Shown here one piece after another: positions 31,946 through 44,217 of a stretch of 64,000 nt of DNA. The stretch lies in NCBI RefSeq assembly GCF_018069875.1, contig NZ_JAGQDF010000004.1, positions 62,001 through 126,000 on the forward strand. Direction: 5' to 3'. Below the pieces are notes generated by a model that was given only the letters and a program-made list of their open reading frames with translations, had not been told where the DNA came from and did not search any database. The DNA comes from Ideonella alba. Its GTDB lineage: Bacteria; Pseudomonadota; Gammaproteobacteria; Burkholderiales; Burkholderiaceae_C. A program made the position numbers and the translations under genes. Within the stretch, counting starts at the first letter, position 1. Every line of letters begins with the position of its first letter.

Positions 31946-33838
31946 TCAGCCTCCCCAGGCCAGCGCGACCCGGTACGTGACAAAGGCGGCCGCATAGCCC
32001 AGCGCGAACTGGTAGCCGGCCATGATCAGCGGGTAGCGCCAATGGTTGGTCTCACGGCGCACCGTGGCCAGCGTGGACAGGCACTGCGGAGCGAAGATGA
32101 ACCAGGCAATCAGCGCATAGGCGGTGGCCGGCGACCACTGTGCGGCCAGCAGCGGGGTCAGCGCGTCGGCCACCGCGTCGCCATTGGCCGACAGCGCGTA
32201 GACCGTGCCCAGCGCGCCCACCACCACCTCGCGCGCCGCCAGGCCCGGGATCAGCGCGATGCAGATCTGCCAGTTGAAGCCGATCGGCGCGAACACCCAC
32301 TCCAGCGCCCGCCCGATCTGGCCGGCCAGGCTGTAGGTGATGGGCGCGGCGCTGGCGCCCTCGGGCGGCGCCGGCCAGGTGGCCAGGAACCACAGCACCA
32401 CGGTCAGCGCGAAGATGATCGTGCCCACGCGCAGCAGGAAGATGCGCGCGCGCTCCCACAGCCCGATCGCCAGCGTGCGCGGGCTGGGCCAGCGGTAGGG
32501 CGGCAGCTCCAGCATCAGCGGCTGGTAGCGGCTTTTCAGCCAGGTGCGCTTGAGCGCCCAGCCCACCGCCGCCGCCGAAGCCACGCCCGCCACGTACAGG
32601 CCGAACATCACCAGGCCGCGCAGGTCCAGAAAGCCCCCCGGGCCGACACCGCGCTCAGGCACGAAGGCGCCGATCAGCAGGGTGTAGACCGGCAGCCGCG
32701 CCGAGCAGGTCATCAGCGGCGCCAGCATGATGGTGGCCAGGCGGTCGCGCCAGTGGGTGATGCTGCGCGTGGCCATGATGCCGGGCACCGCGCAGGCGAA
32801 GCTGGAGAGCATCGGGATGAAAGCCCGGCCCGACAGGCCCACCTTGCCCATCAACGTGTCCAGCAGAAAGGCCGCCCGCGGCAGGTAGCCCGAGTCCTCC
32901 AGAGCCAGGATGAAGGCAAACAGGATCAGGATCTGCGGCAGGAAGACCAGCACGCCGCCGGCGCCGGCCAGCACGCCGTCGATCAGCAGGCTCTTCAGCG
33001 GCCCCGGGTCCATGCCGGCCTCGACCAGGCCAGCCAGCGCCGCCACGCCGTCCTCGATCAGGCCCTTGGGCGCCTCGGCCCAGGTGAACACCGCCTGGAA
33101 CATCACGAACAGCAGCGCCGCCAGGATCAGCAGGCCCCAGACCGGGTGCATCAGCCAGGCGTCCAGGCGCGGATGGAAGCGCGTGGCCGGCGCGGCGCCG
33201 CTGGCCACCAGGGCCAGCAGGCGGCGCACCTCGGACTGCAGCGCGCGCGCGTCGGGGGTGTCGACGTGGTGACCGTCGACATGCTGGTGCACCGGCGGCA
33301 GGTCGCGCGCCAGTTCGGCCAGCAGCGCCTCGTGGCCGTGGCTGGCAACGGCCACGGTCTCGACCACCGGGCAGCCCAGTTCCTCGGCCAGGCGCTCGCG
33401 GTCCAGGCGCAGGCCCTGCTGGCGCGCGGTGTCCATCATGTTCAGCGCCACCAGCATCGGCCGGCCAAGGCGGCGCAGCTCCAGCACCAGGCGCAGGTTC
33501 ATGCGCAGGTTGGTGGCGTCGACCACGGCGACGATCAGGTCGGGCGCCTCCTCGCCGGCGCGCCGGCCCTCGATCACCTCGAGCGTGACCTCCTCGTCGG
33601 CCGACACCGGGTGCAGGCTGTAGGTGCCTGGCAGGTCGACCACCTGCACCGTGCTGCCGTCGGGCAGCCGGGCAATGCCCACCTTGCGCTCCACCGTGAC
33701 GCCGCTGTAGTTGGCCACCTTCTGGCGCGCGCCGGTCAGGCGGTTGAACAGCGCCGTCTTGCCGCAGTTCGGGTTGCCCACCAGTGCCACCGAGCGCGGC
33801 GGCCCGGCGTGCGCGCGCGACAGCAGCGCGGCGTTCAC
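31946..33838 (-). CDS. feoB: Ferrous iron transporter FeoB
   Basis: 630 residues with a GTG start at 33838 overlapping feoA by four bases. The N-terminal GTPase has G1 GNPNCGKTALFN, G3 DLPGTYSLHP, and G4 NMMD; two Gate domains and about eight transmembrane helices follow, e.g. FVMFQAVFTWAEAPKG and FIPMLSSFACAVPGIMATR. It imports Fe(II) through the inner membrane. It is shorter than E. coli FeoB (773 residues) but normal for many betaproteobacteria. Operon order is feoA-feoB-miniprotein. A Fur-like site lies upstream of feoA. Confidence 0.96.
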   Translation of the reverse strand: MNAALLSRAHAGPPRSVALVGNPNCGKTALFNRLTGARQKVANYSGVTVERKVGIARLPDGSTVQVVDLPGTYSLHPVSADEEVTLEVIEGRRAGEEAPDLIVAVVDATNLRMNLRLVLELRRLGRPMLVALNMMDTARQQGLRLDRERLAEELGCPVVETVAVASHGHEALLAELARDLPPVHQHVDGHHVDTPDARALQSEVRRLLALVASGAAPATRFHPRLDAWLMHPVWGLLILAALLFVMFQAVFTWAEAPKGLIEDGVAALAGLVEAGMDPGPLKSLLIDGVLAGAGGVLVFLPQILILFAFILALEDSGYLPRAAFLLDTLMGKVGLSGRAFIPMLSSFACAVPGIMATRSITHWRDRLATIMLAPLMTCSARLPVYTLLIGAFVPERGVGPGGFLDLRGLVMFGLYVAGVASAAAVGWALKRTWLKSRYQPLMLELPPYRWPSPRTLAIGLWERARIFLLRVGTIIFALTVVLWFLATWPAPPEGASAAPITYSLAGQIGRALEWVFAPIGFNWQICIALIPGLAAREVVVGALGTVYALSANGDAVADALTPLLAAQWSPATAYALIAWFIFAPQCLSTLATVRRETNHWRYPLIMAGYQFALGYAAAFVTYRVALAWGG

Positions 33839-34086
33839 GCGCCCTCGGGCAGGCGCACCTGCACGCAGCGGGCCTCGACCTGGCGCAGCGCGATCAGCGT
33901 GTCGCCGATGCACACCGCAATCGGCTCACGGCCACCCGGCCCGCGACGCAGCGCCTGCACCGGCTCGCCCGGCAGGAAGCCCAGCTCGCCCAGGCGGCGC
34001 AGCTGGTGCTCATCCAGGTCAGCGGAGCGCTCCGCCAGGGCAGTCACGGTGGCATGGGCGCCGTCGGGCAGATCGGCCAGGTTCAT
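33835..34086 (-). CDS. feoA: Ferrous iron transport protein FeoA
   Basis: 83 residues. Small SH3-like domain protein needed for FeoB function: MNLADLPDGAHATV, RRLGELGFLPGEPVQALRRG, and DTLIALRQVEARCVQV are the standard FeoA elements. Its TGA lies within the feoB start (GTGA). Promoter and Fur-like site lie just upstream. Confidence 0.93.
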   Translation of the reverse strand: MNLADLPDGAHATVTALAERSADLDEHQLRRLGELGFLPGEPVQALRRGPGGREPIAVCIGDTLIALRQVEARCVQVRLPEGA

Positions 34087-34110
34087 GCGCCCGATTGTGC
34101 GCCCATCGAA

Positions 34111-34125
34111 TGAGAATTGTTCGCA
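34111..34125. promoter_or_regulatory. Candidate Fur box upstream of feoAB
   Basis: TGAGAATTGTTCGCA has the 7-1-7 form of a Fur site; the left half (TGAGAAT) matches TGATAAT in 6 of 7, the right half about 4 of 7. It begins 25 bases before the feoA start on the minus strand, where a Fur repressor would block transcription. The window also encodes Fur itself (55111-55581). Confidence 0.55.
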
Positions 34126-34218
34126 TCACCAACAATGACAGTCGGGTAACCCAGGCGACAGCCGTGGCGGGGCGGCAACGCTATCGTCGGCGCCTCGACC
34201 CCCACTGGAGCCCGTCCG

Positions 34219-34674
34219 ATGAGCCTGACCGTCCACGCCGCCGCCGACCTGCCGAACCTCGTGGGCCAGGTGCTGGGCACCAGCGACTGGATGCTGATCG
34301 ACCAGGCCCGCATCGACGCCTTCGCCCACGCCACCGGCGACCTGCAGTGGATCCACATGGACCCGGCGCGCGCCGCCGCCGGCCCGTTCGGCACGACGAT
34401 CGCGCACGGCTTTCTGACGCTGTCGCTGATCTCGGTGATGAGCGAGCAGGCCTTCCGCGTGGACGGCGTGCGCATGGGCCTGAACTACGGCCTGAACAAG
34501 GTGCGCTTTCCGTCGCCGGTGCCGGTGGGCAGCCGGCTGCGCGCGGTGTTCACCCTGGTGGCCTGCGAGCCGATCGACGGCGGCTGGCAGTTGCGCAACG
34601 AGGTCACGGTAGAGCGCGAAGGCGCGCCCAAGCCGGCCTGCGTGGCCGAGTCGCTGGCGCGCTACCTGCTCTGA
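34219..34674 (+). CDS. MaoC-family (R)-specific enoyl-CoA hydratase-like protein
   Basis: 151 residues. Hot-dog fold with the hydratase motif: DQARIDAFAHATGDLQWIHMDPARAAAGPFGTTIAHGFL contains the catalytic Asp-x4-His (DLQWIHMD) and HGF. Such proteins convert crotonyl- or enoyl-CoA and (R)-3-hydroxyacyl-CoA, for example to feed polyhydroxyalkanoate synthesis. Starts at ATG 34219 with GGAG about 10 bases upstream. It stands alone between the feo control region and a convergent methyltransferase. Confidence 0.9.
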   Translation: MSLTVHAAADLPNLVGQVLGTSDWMLIDQARIDAFAHATGDLQWIHMDPARAAAGPFGTTIAHGFLTLSLISVMSEQAFRVDGVRMGLNYGLNKVRFPSPVPVGSRLRAVFTLVACEPIDGGWQLRNEVTVEREGAPKPACVAESLARYLL

Positions 34675-34692
34675 CGGGCCCGGCGGCCGGCG

Positions 34693-35646
34693 TCAGCAGC
34701 GCAGGCGCAGGAACAGGTTCACGCCTTCCGGCTCACGCTCCACCGTGATCGCCTCGTCGGCCACGCTGCAGGCCCGACCCAGCGTGTGCAGTTGCTCGGC
34801 GCTGCGGTGCGCCAGGTGCCAGTCCGTCCACACCTGGTAGGGGCGTGAGGGATTGGCATCGCCGAAGTTGCCCACCACCACCTCGCCGCCGCCCTCGCTG
34901 GCGTGCGCCAGCAGCCGGCTGACCAGGCGGACGAAGCCGCGGTCGTCGAAGTAGTCCAGCAGGCCGGCGCTCCAGACCAGGTCGAAGCGCTCGCGCAGCC
35001 GCAGGCGCAACGCGTTGCCGTGGATGAAGCGGGTGCGCTCCGGCCAGCGGTCGCACAGCGTGCGCGCATGGGCCAGGGCCCGCTCGTCGGCGTCGAGGCA
35101 GGTCAGATGCACCGGCAGCGCGGGGTCTTCCTCGAGCAGTTCGGCCACGTCGCGGCAGGGGCCGCAGGCCACGTCCAGCACCCGGATCGGCCCGCCCACC
35201 CGCGCCTGCACCGCGCGCACCAGCTGCTTGAAGTAGGCCTTGCGGTTGCGCACCGCCTTGACCGCGGGCTGCTCGTGGAAGAAGCGGTCCCAGGCCGCCA
35301 GCGCGGGATCGGGGCTGGTGGCGTGGCAGTAGATGTCGTCGATGATGCGGAAGTCGCCCGCGTAGCCCAGCGGCTTGAGCCAGGCGCGCCCCTGCATCGT
35401 GCCAGCCTGCATGGCCGCGCCGGCCGCCTGGCGCAGCCGCGCCAGCGCCGCGCCGCCCAGGCGGCCGTTGATGATCGCGTGGCCCACCTCGTCCAGCCAG
35501 GCGCGGGCCAGCGGGTACTGGGCCGGCTGCGGGCCGCCGGCTGCCACCAAAGCAGCCAGCTCGACCAGCCAGCGGCGCATCTCGGTGGTGTCGGCTTCGG
35601 CCGCCGGCTCGGCCAGGGTGGTGTCACCCCCATCCTCGAACTGCAT
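34693..35646 (-). CDS. Class I SAM-dependent methyltransferase (PhcB / extracellular-factor-type)
   Basis: 317 residues; ATG 35646 is preceded by GGAGGGAG. The SAM-binding motif is IRVLDVACGPCRDVAELL (around residue 162), then LTCLDADERAL, and RFDLVWSAGLLDYFDD. The N-terminal helical part includes TMQGRAWLKPLGYAGDFRIIDDIY, characteristic of proteins annotated as extracellular factor (3-hydroxypalmitate methyl ester) biosynthesis, like PhcB of Ralstonia, a quorum-sensing signal synthase. The rest of a phc system (two-component PhcS/R/Q) is not adjacent, so the role remains open. Confidence 0.8.
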   Translation of the reverse strand: MQFEDGGDTTLAEPAAEADTTEMRRWLVELAALVAAGGPQPAQYPLARAWLDEVGHAIINGRLGGAALARLRQAAGAAMQAGTMQGRAWLKPLGYAGDFRIIDDIYCHATSPDPALAAWDRFFHEQPAVKAVRNRKAYFKQLVRAVQARVGGPIRVLDVACGPCRDVAELLEEDPALPVHLTCLDADERALAHARTLCDRWPERTRFIHGNALRLRLRERFDLVWSAGLLDYFDDRGFVRLVSRLLAHASEGGGEVVVGNFGDANPSRPYQVWTDWHLAHRSAEQLHTLGRACSVADEAITVEREPEGVNLFLRLRC

Positions 35647-35731
35647 CGATGCTCCCTCCTGGTGATGGCCAGGGTCCTGGGGCCCTGGCGATGGAAGGGG
35701 AGCTTAGGGACGCGTGCCGCGGTGCGAATCC

Positions 35732-36589
35732 TCAGTTCTGTCGAGGGCCGCCCGTGTGCCCGTCACGTGCCAAGCGACCGGCCAATTCGCTCAGCGCCGC
35801 ATAGGCCTGGCCCAGCACCGGGTCGTGCGCGGCCAGCGCGGCGCCCTGCTCGGCCAGCACCCGCGTGTCGCCCCGCGCCGCCGGGCCGGTGAGCGCGCCG
35901 CGCGGGCCCAGCGCCTGCAGGTTGGCTGCGGCGCGCTGCAGGAAGCCGGCGGCCAGGGCCTCGGCCCGCTCGGCGGGCAGCCCGACGTCGCGCCACAGCC
36001 CGGCCGCCACCGCCTGCAGCACCGGCGCGAAGTTGGACGCGAACACCGCGGCCGCGTGGTACAGCGGCTTGTCGGCCGCGGCCAGGTCCACGCACTGGCC
36101 GCCAATCGCCCGGAAGGCGTCGCGTGCGCGTTCGACCGCGGCGGCGTCGCCCTCCAGTGCGCACAGCGTGCCGGGGAACTGGGCGCAGGCCTGGTCGACA
36201 TCGGCAAAGCTCAGCGCCGGGTGGGTGCTGGCCACCGACCAGCCGGCGGCCTGCAGCGGCGCGGCTTCAGACGCAGGCAGAAAACCGCTGGCGTGCCAGG
36301 CAATGGCGGGTGTGGTGCCCGCCGCGGCCAGCGCCGCAGCCACGGACGCGATCTGGGAGTCGGGCACGGCCAGCAGCCAGAGCTCGGCCGGCGGCAGGGC
36401 CGCCAGCCGATCCACCGCCCGGCCCGCGCCGATCACCGCCACCGCCTGCGCGGCGCTCTCAGGCTGGCGCGCCAGCACGGCCTGCACCTGCACCACGCCC
36501 GCGCGCTGCCACAGCCGCGCCAGCGTGCGGCCGACGCGGCCGGCACCCACCAGGTTGAGTAGGGGCGGGGAGGCGAGCGCGACCGTCAT
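35732..36589 (-). CDS. Rossmann-like and DUF2520 domain protein
   Basis: 285 residues. Residues 8-100 form a Rossmann fold (NLVGAGRVGRTLARLWQRAG, GxGxxG), and the C-terminal DUF2520 helical domain has YHAAAVFASNFAPVLQAVAAGLWRDVGL and RAAANLQALGPRGALTGPAARGD. The arrangement resembles F420-dependent NADP reductases and ProC/PanE-like reductases. The substrate is not known. Follows the hybrid kinase gene on the same strand with a 21-base gap, so it may be co-transcribed with it. Confidence 0.88.
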   Translation of the reverse strand: MTVALASPPLLNLVGAGRVGRTLARLWQRAGVVQVQAVLARQPESAAQAVAVIGAGRAVDRLAALPPAELWLLAVPDSQIASVAAALAAAGTTPAIAWHASGFLPASEAAPLQAAGWSVASTHPALSFADVDQACAQFPGTLCALEGDAAAVERARDAFRAIGGQCVDLAAADKPLYHAAAVFASNFAPVLQAVAAGLWRDVGLPAERAEALAAGFLQRAAANLQALGPRGALTGPAARGDTRVLAEQGAALAAHDPVLGQAYAALSELAGRLARDGHTGGPRQN

Positions 36590-36610
36590 GCGGCGAGCTT
36601 ACCGCGGCAG

Positions 36611-40189
<3,579 letters not shown>

Positions 40190-40301
40190 GACACCTCCGC
40201 GCACGTCTCTCATGCGCATCACGAGCGTGAAGGTTTCGAGTCTAGTCACGCGGGCCCGCCGGAGCCAGCCGGCGGTAACGGCCCCGGAACGTGCAGGGCC
40301 T

Positions 40302-42269
40302 TTAGGAGGCGCGATCGAGCGGCGGCAGCGCTGCCTGCTCGGCCGGGGTCAGCACGCGCAGATGCCATTCGCCGTCCTGCGTGGCCAGGCCGTGCAGGTC
40401 GATGCTGCGCTGGGTCTGCAGCAGGCGCACCAGGTAGGCCACCACCGCGGGCTCGATCACCTGGCCCGGCACCAGCACCGGGATGCCCGGCGGGTAGGGC
40501 ACGATCTGGTCGCAGCAGACACGACCCGACAGCGCGGCATTGGGCTGGCCCGATTCGTCGAGCAGCGGCAGGCGCTCGCCGGCCTCGTAGAAGGCGTCGC
40601 GCGGCAGGCAGGCCAGCGCGCTGAAGCGCGGCGCCTCGGGCATGCGGGCGTAGGTCAGCGGCGTGCGGCGCTCCTTGGTCAGGCGCAGCATGGCGTCGAA
40701 CAGGCGCGAGACCTTGGAGCGCGTGGTGCCGATGGTCAGCAGCAGCGTCAGCGTGTTGTGGGTGTTCTTCTCGACCTGGATGTTGAAGCGGCCGATCAGC
40801 TCGTCGCGCAGCGCGTCGGCGCTCCAGCCGCTGGCGCTGATGTCGATGGTGAGCTTGGTCGGGTCCAGGCGGATGCCGTCGCCCTTCAGCTCTTCGGGCA
40901 GCAGCTCCTCGAGCGACAGCACGCGGAAGGCGCCGGTGGCGTTGATCTTCTCGCGCAGCTCGCGCGCGAAGGCCAGCGAGCGATCCAGCAGCCGGTAGCC
41001 CTCCATCACCGCCTGCTTGCGCGCCACGTCCAGGCTGGCGATCAGCGTGTACTGCGGGCTGGTGCTGGCGTGCATGTTGAAGTTCTCACGGAACAGGTGC
41101 TCGTCAAAGCCCGGGTCGTTCACGTGGATCATGCTGGCCTGCGAGAAGGCCGACAGCACCTTGTGCGTGCTCTGCGTGGCGTAGTCGGCGCCGCACTCTA
41201 GCGCGGTGGGGCGCAGCTCAGGGTGGAAGCGCGCGTGGCCGTACCAAGCCTCGTCGACGATGACCTTGATGCCCGCGGCGTGTGCCATCTCGATGATGGG
41301 GCGCAGGTCGTAGCGCAGGCCGTCGTAGGTGCAGCTGGTGAGGATCAGCACCTGGGCATCCGGGTGCTCGGCAATGGCACGCGCGATCGTGGCCTTGGGC
41401 ACCGGGCCGAACAGGCCGAAGTGGCGGTTCACCGCCGAGTCCAGGTACACCGGCCGCGCCCCCGACAGGATCACGCCGTGGTGCACGCTCTTGTGGCAGT
41501 TGCGGTCCAGCAGCAGCTTGTCGCCGGGTGTCAGCAGGCTCTGGAAGATGACCTTGTTGGAGGTGCTGGTGCCGTTGGTGGCGAAGTAGGTGGCGCGCGC
41601 GCCGAAGGCCTTGGCCGCCAGCCGCTGCGCCTGCGCGATCACGCCGGTGGGGTGCAGCAGCGAGTCCAGCGCGGGCACGCTGCAGGAGAGGTCGGCGCGC
41701 AGCATCTCCTCGCCGACGAAGCCGTGGAAATCGCCCACCCAGGGGCTGCCCTTGAAGGCGTCGCCGCCGGCGTGGCCGGGCGTGTGCCAGCTGTCCTTGG
41801 CCTGCGCCACATAGTCGCGCAGCGCGTCGTAGAACGGGGTGTCGGCCTTCTCGGCCACTTCGGCGGCCAGGATGCGCAGCCAGCCGACCGGGTCGTCCTC
41901 GCCGCGGAAGAAATAGCCGTCCACCGCGTCGCTGGCGAGTTGCTCGACCAGCAGCTTGTCGGCGTCGTCCTCCAGCACCATGTAGAGCGACAACTCGGGG
42001 CGGGCGTCGATCAGGCGCTGCGCCAGCAGCACCGCGGCCGGGCCCTGGCCGCTGCCGGCGGGGCCGTGGTCGACCAGCACCACCTGCACGTCGGCGCCGT
42101 GCTGAGTGGACAGGGCGGCTTCCAGCGCGCTGGTGTCGCAGGCACAGGGCACGGCCAGCAGGCCATGGGGGTTGTCGCGTTGGGCGGCGGCCTGGTTCAG
42201 GCCGTCACACACCGGCTGGCGCCAGGCCGGGTCGGCACTGACGACCAGCACATGGGTGACCGGTTTCAT
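40302..42269 (-). CDS. Arginine/lysine/ornithine decarboxylase (PLP-dependent)
   Basis: 655 residues. Acid-resistance/biodegradative-type fold I-III decarboxylase: an N-terminal receiver-like wing domain (about 1-125), then the PLP domain with SWHTPGHAGGDAF, TNGTSTSNKVI, DEAWYGHARFHP, and the Schiff-base Lys in QSTHKVLSAFSQASM. The C-terminal domain has YPPGIPVLVPGQ. It yields agmatine, cadaverine or putrescine from the corresponding amino acid; the residues alone do not tell me which. ATG 42269 follows AGGAGTG. It precedes trxC in reverse orientation but is likely a separate unit. Confidence 0.93.
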   Translation of the reverse strand: MKPVTHVLVVSADPAWRQPVCDGLNQAAAQRDNPHGLLAVPCACDTSALEAALSTQHGADVQVVLVDHGPAGSGQGPAAVLLAQRLIDARPELSLYMVLEDDADKLLVEQLASDAVDGYFFRGEDDPVGWLRILAAEVAEKADTPFYDALRDYVAQAKDSWHTPGHAGGDAFKGSPWVGDFHGFVGEEMLRADLSCSVPALDSLLHPTGVIAQAQRLAAKAFGARATYFATNGTSTSNKVIFQSLLTPGDKLLLDRNCHKSVHHGVILSGARPVYLDSAVNRHFGLFGPVPKATIARAIAEHPDAQVLILTSCTYDGLRYDLRPIIEMAHAAGIKVIVDEAWYGHARFHPELRPTALECGADYATQSTHKVLSAFSQASMIHVNDPGFDEHLFRENFNMHASTSPQYTLIASLDVARKQAVMEGYRLLDRSLAFARELREKINATGAFRVLSLEELLPEELKGDGIRLDPTKLTIDISASGWSADALRDELIGRFNIQVEKNTHNTLTLLLTIGTTRSKVSRLFDAMLRLTKERRTPLTYARMPEAPRFSALACLPRDAFYEAGERLPLLDESGQPNAALSGRVCCDQIVPYPPGIPVLVPGQVIEPAVVAYLVRLLQTQRSIDLHGLATQDGEWHLRVLTPAEQAALPPLDRAS

Positions 42270-42332
42270 CGGAAAGCACTCCTGGTGGGAGTGCCGAGTG
42301 TAGGCGCCCGGCCGCCGAATATTCGGCGGCGA

Positions 42333-42776
42333 TCAGCCCGCGAAAGCGACGATCTGTGCGGCGGGCAGCGCCCCGGACTGGCGCGCCAGCTCCTGACCGC
42401 GCTGCAGCTTGATCAGCGTGGGGATGCTGCGGATGCCCAGCGCACCGGCGGTGCGCGGGTGGGCGTCGGAATCGAGCTTGGCGAACAGCGCCCGGCCCTT
42501 CATCTGCACCGCGGCGGCCGCGAACTGCGGCGCCATCATCCGGCAGGGCCCGCACCACGCGGCCCAGACGTCGACGATCACCGGCAGGTCGGTGCCGTTC
42601 ACCACCTGGGCGAAGTTGGCGTCGGTCAGCTCCACCGGCTCGCCCGGCAGCAGCGCATGGCCGCAGCGGCCGCAGCTGGGGTCCTCACCCAGGCGCTGGG
42701 CCGGGACGCGGTTGGTGGCGCCGCAGTGGGTGCAGACGATGTGGGGAGCGTTCGAAGAGTCCATGTCCAGCATCAT
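42333..42776 (-). CDS. trxC: Thioredoxin 2 (TrxC) with N-terminal zinc motif
   Basis: 147 residues if started at 42776; ATGs at 42773 and 42764 are equally possible and none has a clear ribosome binding site. The N-terminal zinc ribbon has CTHC and CGRC pairs, and the thioredoxin fold has the redox site WAAWCGPCRMMAP. TrxC reduces cytosolic disulfides and is typically induced by oxidative stress (OxyR in enterobacteria). The region before it, shared with a divergent ECF sigma gene, is only 79 bases long. Confidence 0.94.
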   Translation of the reverse strand: MMLDMDSSNAPHIVCTHCGATNRVPAQRLGEDPSCGRCGHALLPGEPVELTDANFAQVVNGTDLPVIVDVWAAWCGPCRMMAPQFAAAAVQMKGRALFAKLDSDAHPRTAGALGIRSIPTLIKLQRGQELARQSGALPAAQIVAFAG

Positions 42777-42855
42777 GGGTACCGGCGACGGTATTTCAAG
42801 AGACCGGGCTGCGGGCCGTGGGAATATTCGGGCGCCGCGCGACGTCTACCGTGTG

Positions 42856-43389
42856 ATGCACGCCCCCGAGCCCTTCCGCCGCCAGCTGCTGGACGCCCTC
42901 CCGCGGCTGCGGCGCTATGCCCGCACCCTGGTGCACGACGCCGCCGGCGTCGACGACCTGGTGCAAGGCACGATCGAGCGGGCGCTGAGCCACTGGCACC
43001 AGTTCGACCAGCGGCGTGACCTGCTGGTCTGGCTGCTGTCGATCGCCCACAACGCCCACCACGACACCCTGCGCCGCGAGCGCCGCACCCAGGGCCTGCC
43101 GCCGGACGAGCTGGCCCACCTGCAGGACGCCCAGGCCCACCACGGCCCGCGTGACCCGGGGCTGCGCATCGACCTGCTGGCGGCCTTTGCCCAGCTGGCG
43201 CCGCTGCACCGCGAGGTGCTGCTGCTGGTGGGCGTCGAGCAGTTGAGTTACGCCGAGTGCGCCGAGGTGCTGCAGGTGCCCGCCGGCACAGTGATGTCGC
43301 GCCTGTCGCGCGCCCGTGCCGCGCTGCGCCAGGCGCTGGACGGCGCGCCGCCCGCGCGGCCGCCGGTGCCGCTCAAACGTGTGGTCTGA
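42856..43389 (+). CDS. ECF RNA polymerase sigma factor with adjacent anti-sigma
   Basis: 177 residues from ATG 42856. Region 2: LPRLRRYARTLVHDAAGVDDLVQGTIERALSHW with the acidic AGVDDLVQ segment present, DLLVWLLSIAHNAHHDTLRR; region 4: FAQLAPLHREVLLLVGVEQL and SYAECAEVLQVPAGTVMSRL. A conventional ECF factor, unlike the one at 30201. It is followed three bases later by a gene for a membrane anti-sigma factor, forming the usual pair, and lies divergent from trxC, hinting at redox or envelope stress as the signal, which is inference. Confidence 0.9.
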   Translation: MHAPEPFRRQLLDALPRLRRYARTLVHDAAGVDDLVQGTIERALSHWHQFDQRRDLLVWLLSIAHNAHHDTLRRERRTQGLPPDELAHLQDAQAHHGPRDPGLRIDLLAAFAQLAPLHREVLLLVGVEQLSYAECAEVLQVPAGTVMSRLSRARAALRQALDGAPPARPPVPLKRVV

Positions 43390-43392
43390 GCC

Positions 43393-44217
43393 ATGAACGC
43401 CTCCACCCCTTCCCCCTCCGACGCCCGCCTGCAGGCCTGGCTGGATGGCGAGCTGCCGCCGCCCGAGCGCAAGGCCGTCGAAACCTGGCTGCAGGCCCAC
43501 CCTGAAGAAGCCGCCCGCGTGCGTCTGTGGGCCGCCGACCGTGACGCGCTGCGCCAGCGCCTGGACGCCGAGCTGGCCGAGCCGCTGCCCGAGGCCTGGG
43601 TGCAGCGCCTGCAGGCCGCGCCTGCCAACGACGGCGCCTGGCGTCGTCCCGCGCTGGCCGCCGCGCTGGCCCTGGCCACTGGTCTGGCCGGCTTTGCCGC
43701 GGGGCGCTGGAGCGGTGGCGGCACCGCGCTGGCCACGGCCACCCCCTGGGTGCAGCGCGCCGCCGCCGCCCACGCGGTCTACGTGCCCGAGAAGCGCCAC
43801 CCGGTGGAGGTGTCGGTGCGCGGTGACGATGGCCAGGCCATCGCCGCCCAGGAACAGCACCTGGCCGCCTGGCTGACCAAGCGCCTGTCGGTGCCGGTCA
43901 AGCTGTTCGACCTGCAGGCCCGCGGCTACCAGCTGGTGGGCGGCCGCCTGCTGCCGGATGGCGGCGCGCCCGGCGCCCAGCTGATGTACGAGCGCGCCGA
44001 TGGCGGCCGGGTGACGGTCTATCTGCGCAAGCCCGAGGCGGGCACGCCCGCCGCCTTCCAGTACCGCGAGCAGGACGGCCTGGGCCAGTTCTACTGGGTG
44101 GAGGGCGGCGCCGGTTACGCGCTGACCGGCGCCCTGCCCAAGGCCGAGCTGCTGGCGCTGGCCGAGGCGATCTACCAGCAGGGCGTGGGCGACAATGCCG
44201 CCCATGGCCCTCGGTGA
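43393..44217 (+). CDS. Membrane anti-sigma factor
   Basis: 274 residues. Cytosolic N-terminus DARLQAWLDGELPPPERKAVETWL is the standard anti-sigma zinc-less ASD-like segment (cf. RskA/ChrR-family pattern LxAYVDGEL), followed by one transmembrane helix (about 88-107, LAAALALATGLAGFAAGRW) and a periplasmic domain with beta strands (PVKLFDLQARGYQLVGGRLLPDGG), as in anti-sigma factors of the DUF-type that sense envelope conditions. Its stop lies 14 bases inside thiL. It should hold the preceding sigma factor inactive at the membrane. Confidence 0.85.
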   Translation: MNASTPSPSDARLQAWLDGELPPPERKAVETWLQAHPEEAARVRLWAADRDALRQRLDAELAEPLPEAWVQRLQAAPANDGAWRRPALAAALALATGLAGFAAGRWSGGGTALATATPWVQRAAAAHAVYVPEKRHPVEVSVRGDDGQAIAAQEQHLAAWLTKRLSVPVKLFDLQARGYQLVGGRLLPDGGAPGAQLMYERADGGRVTVYLRKPEAGTPAAFQYREQDGLGQFYWVEGGAGYALTGALPKAELLALAEAIYQQGVGDNAAHGPR

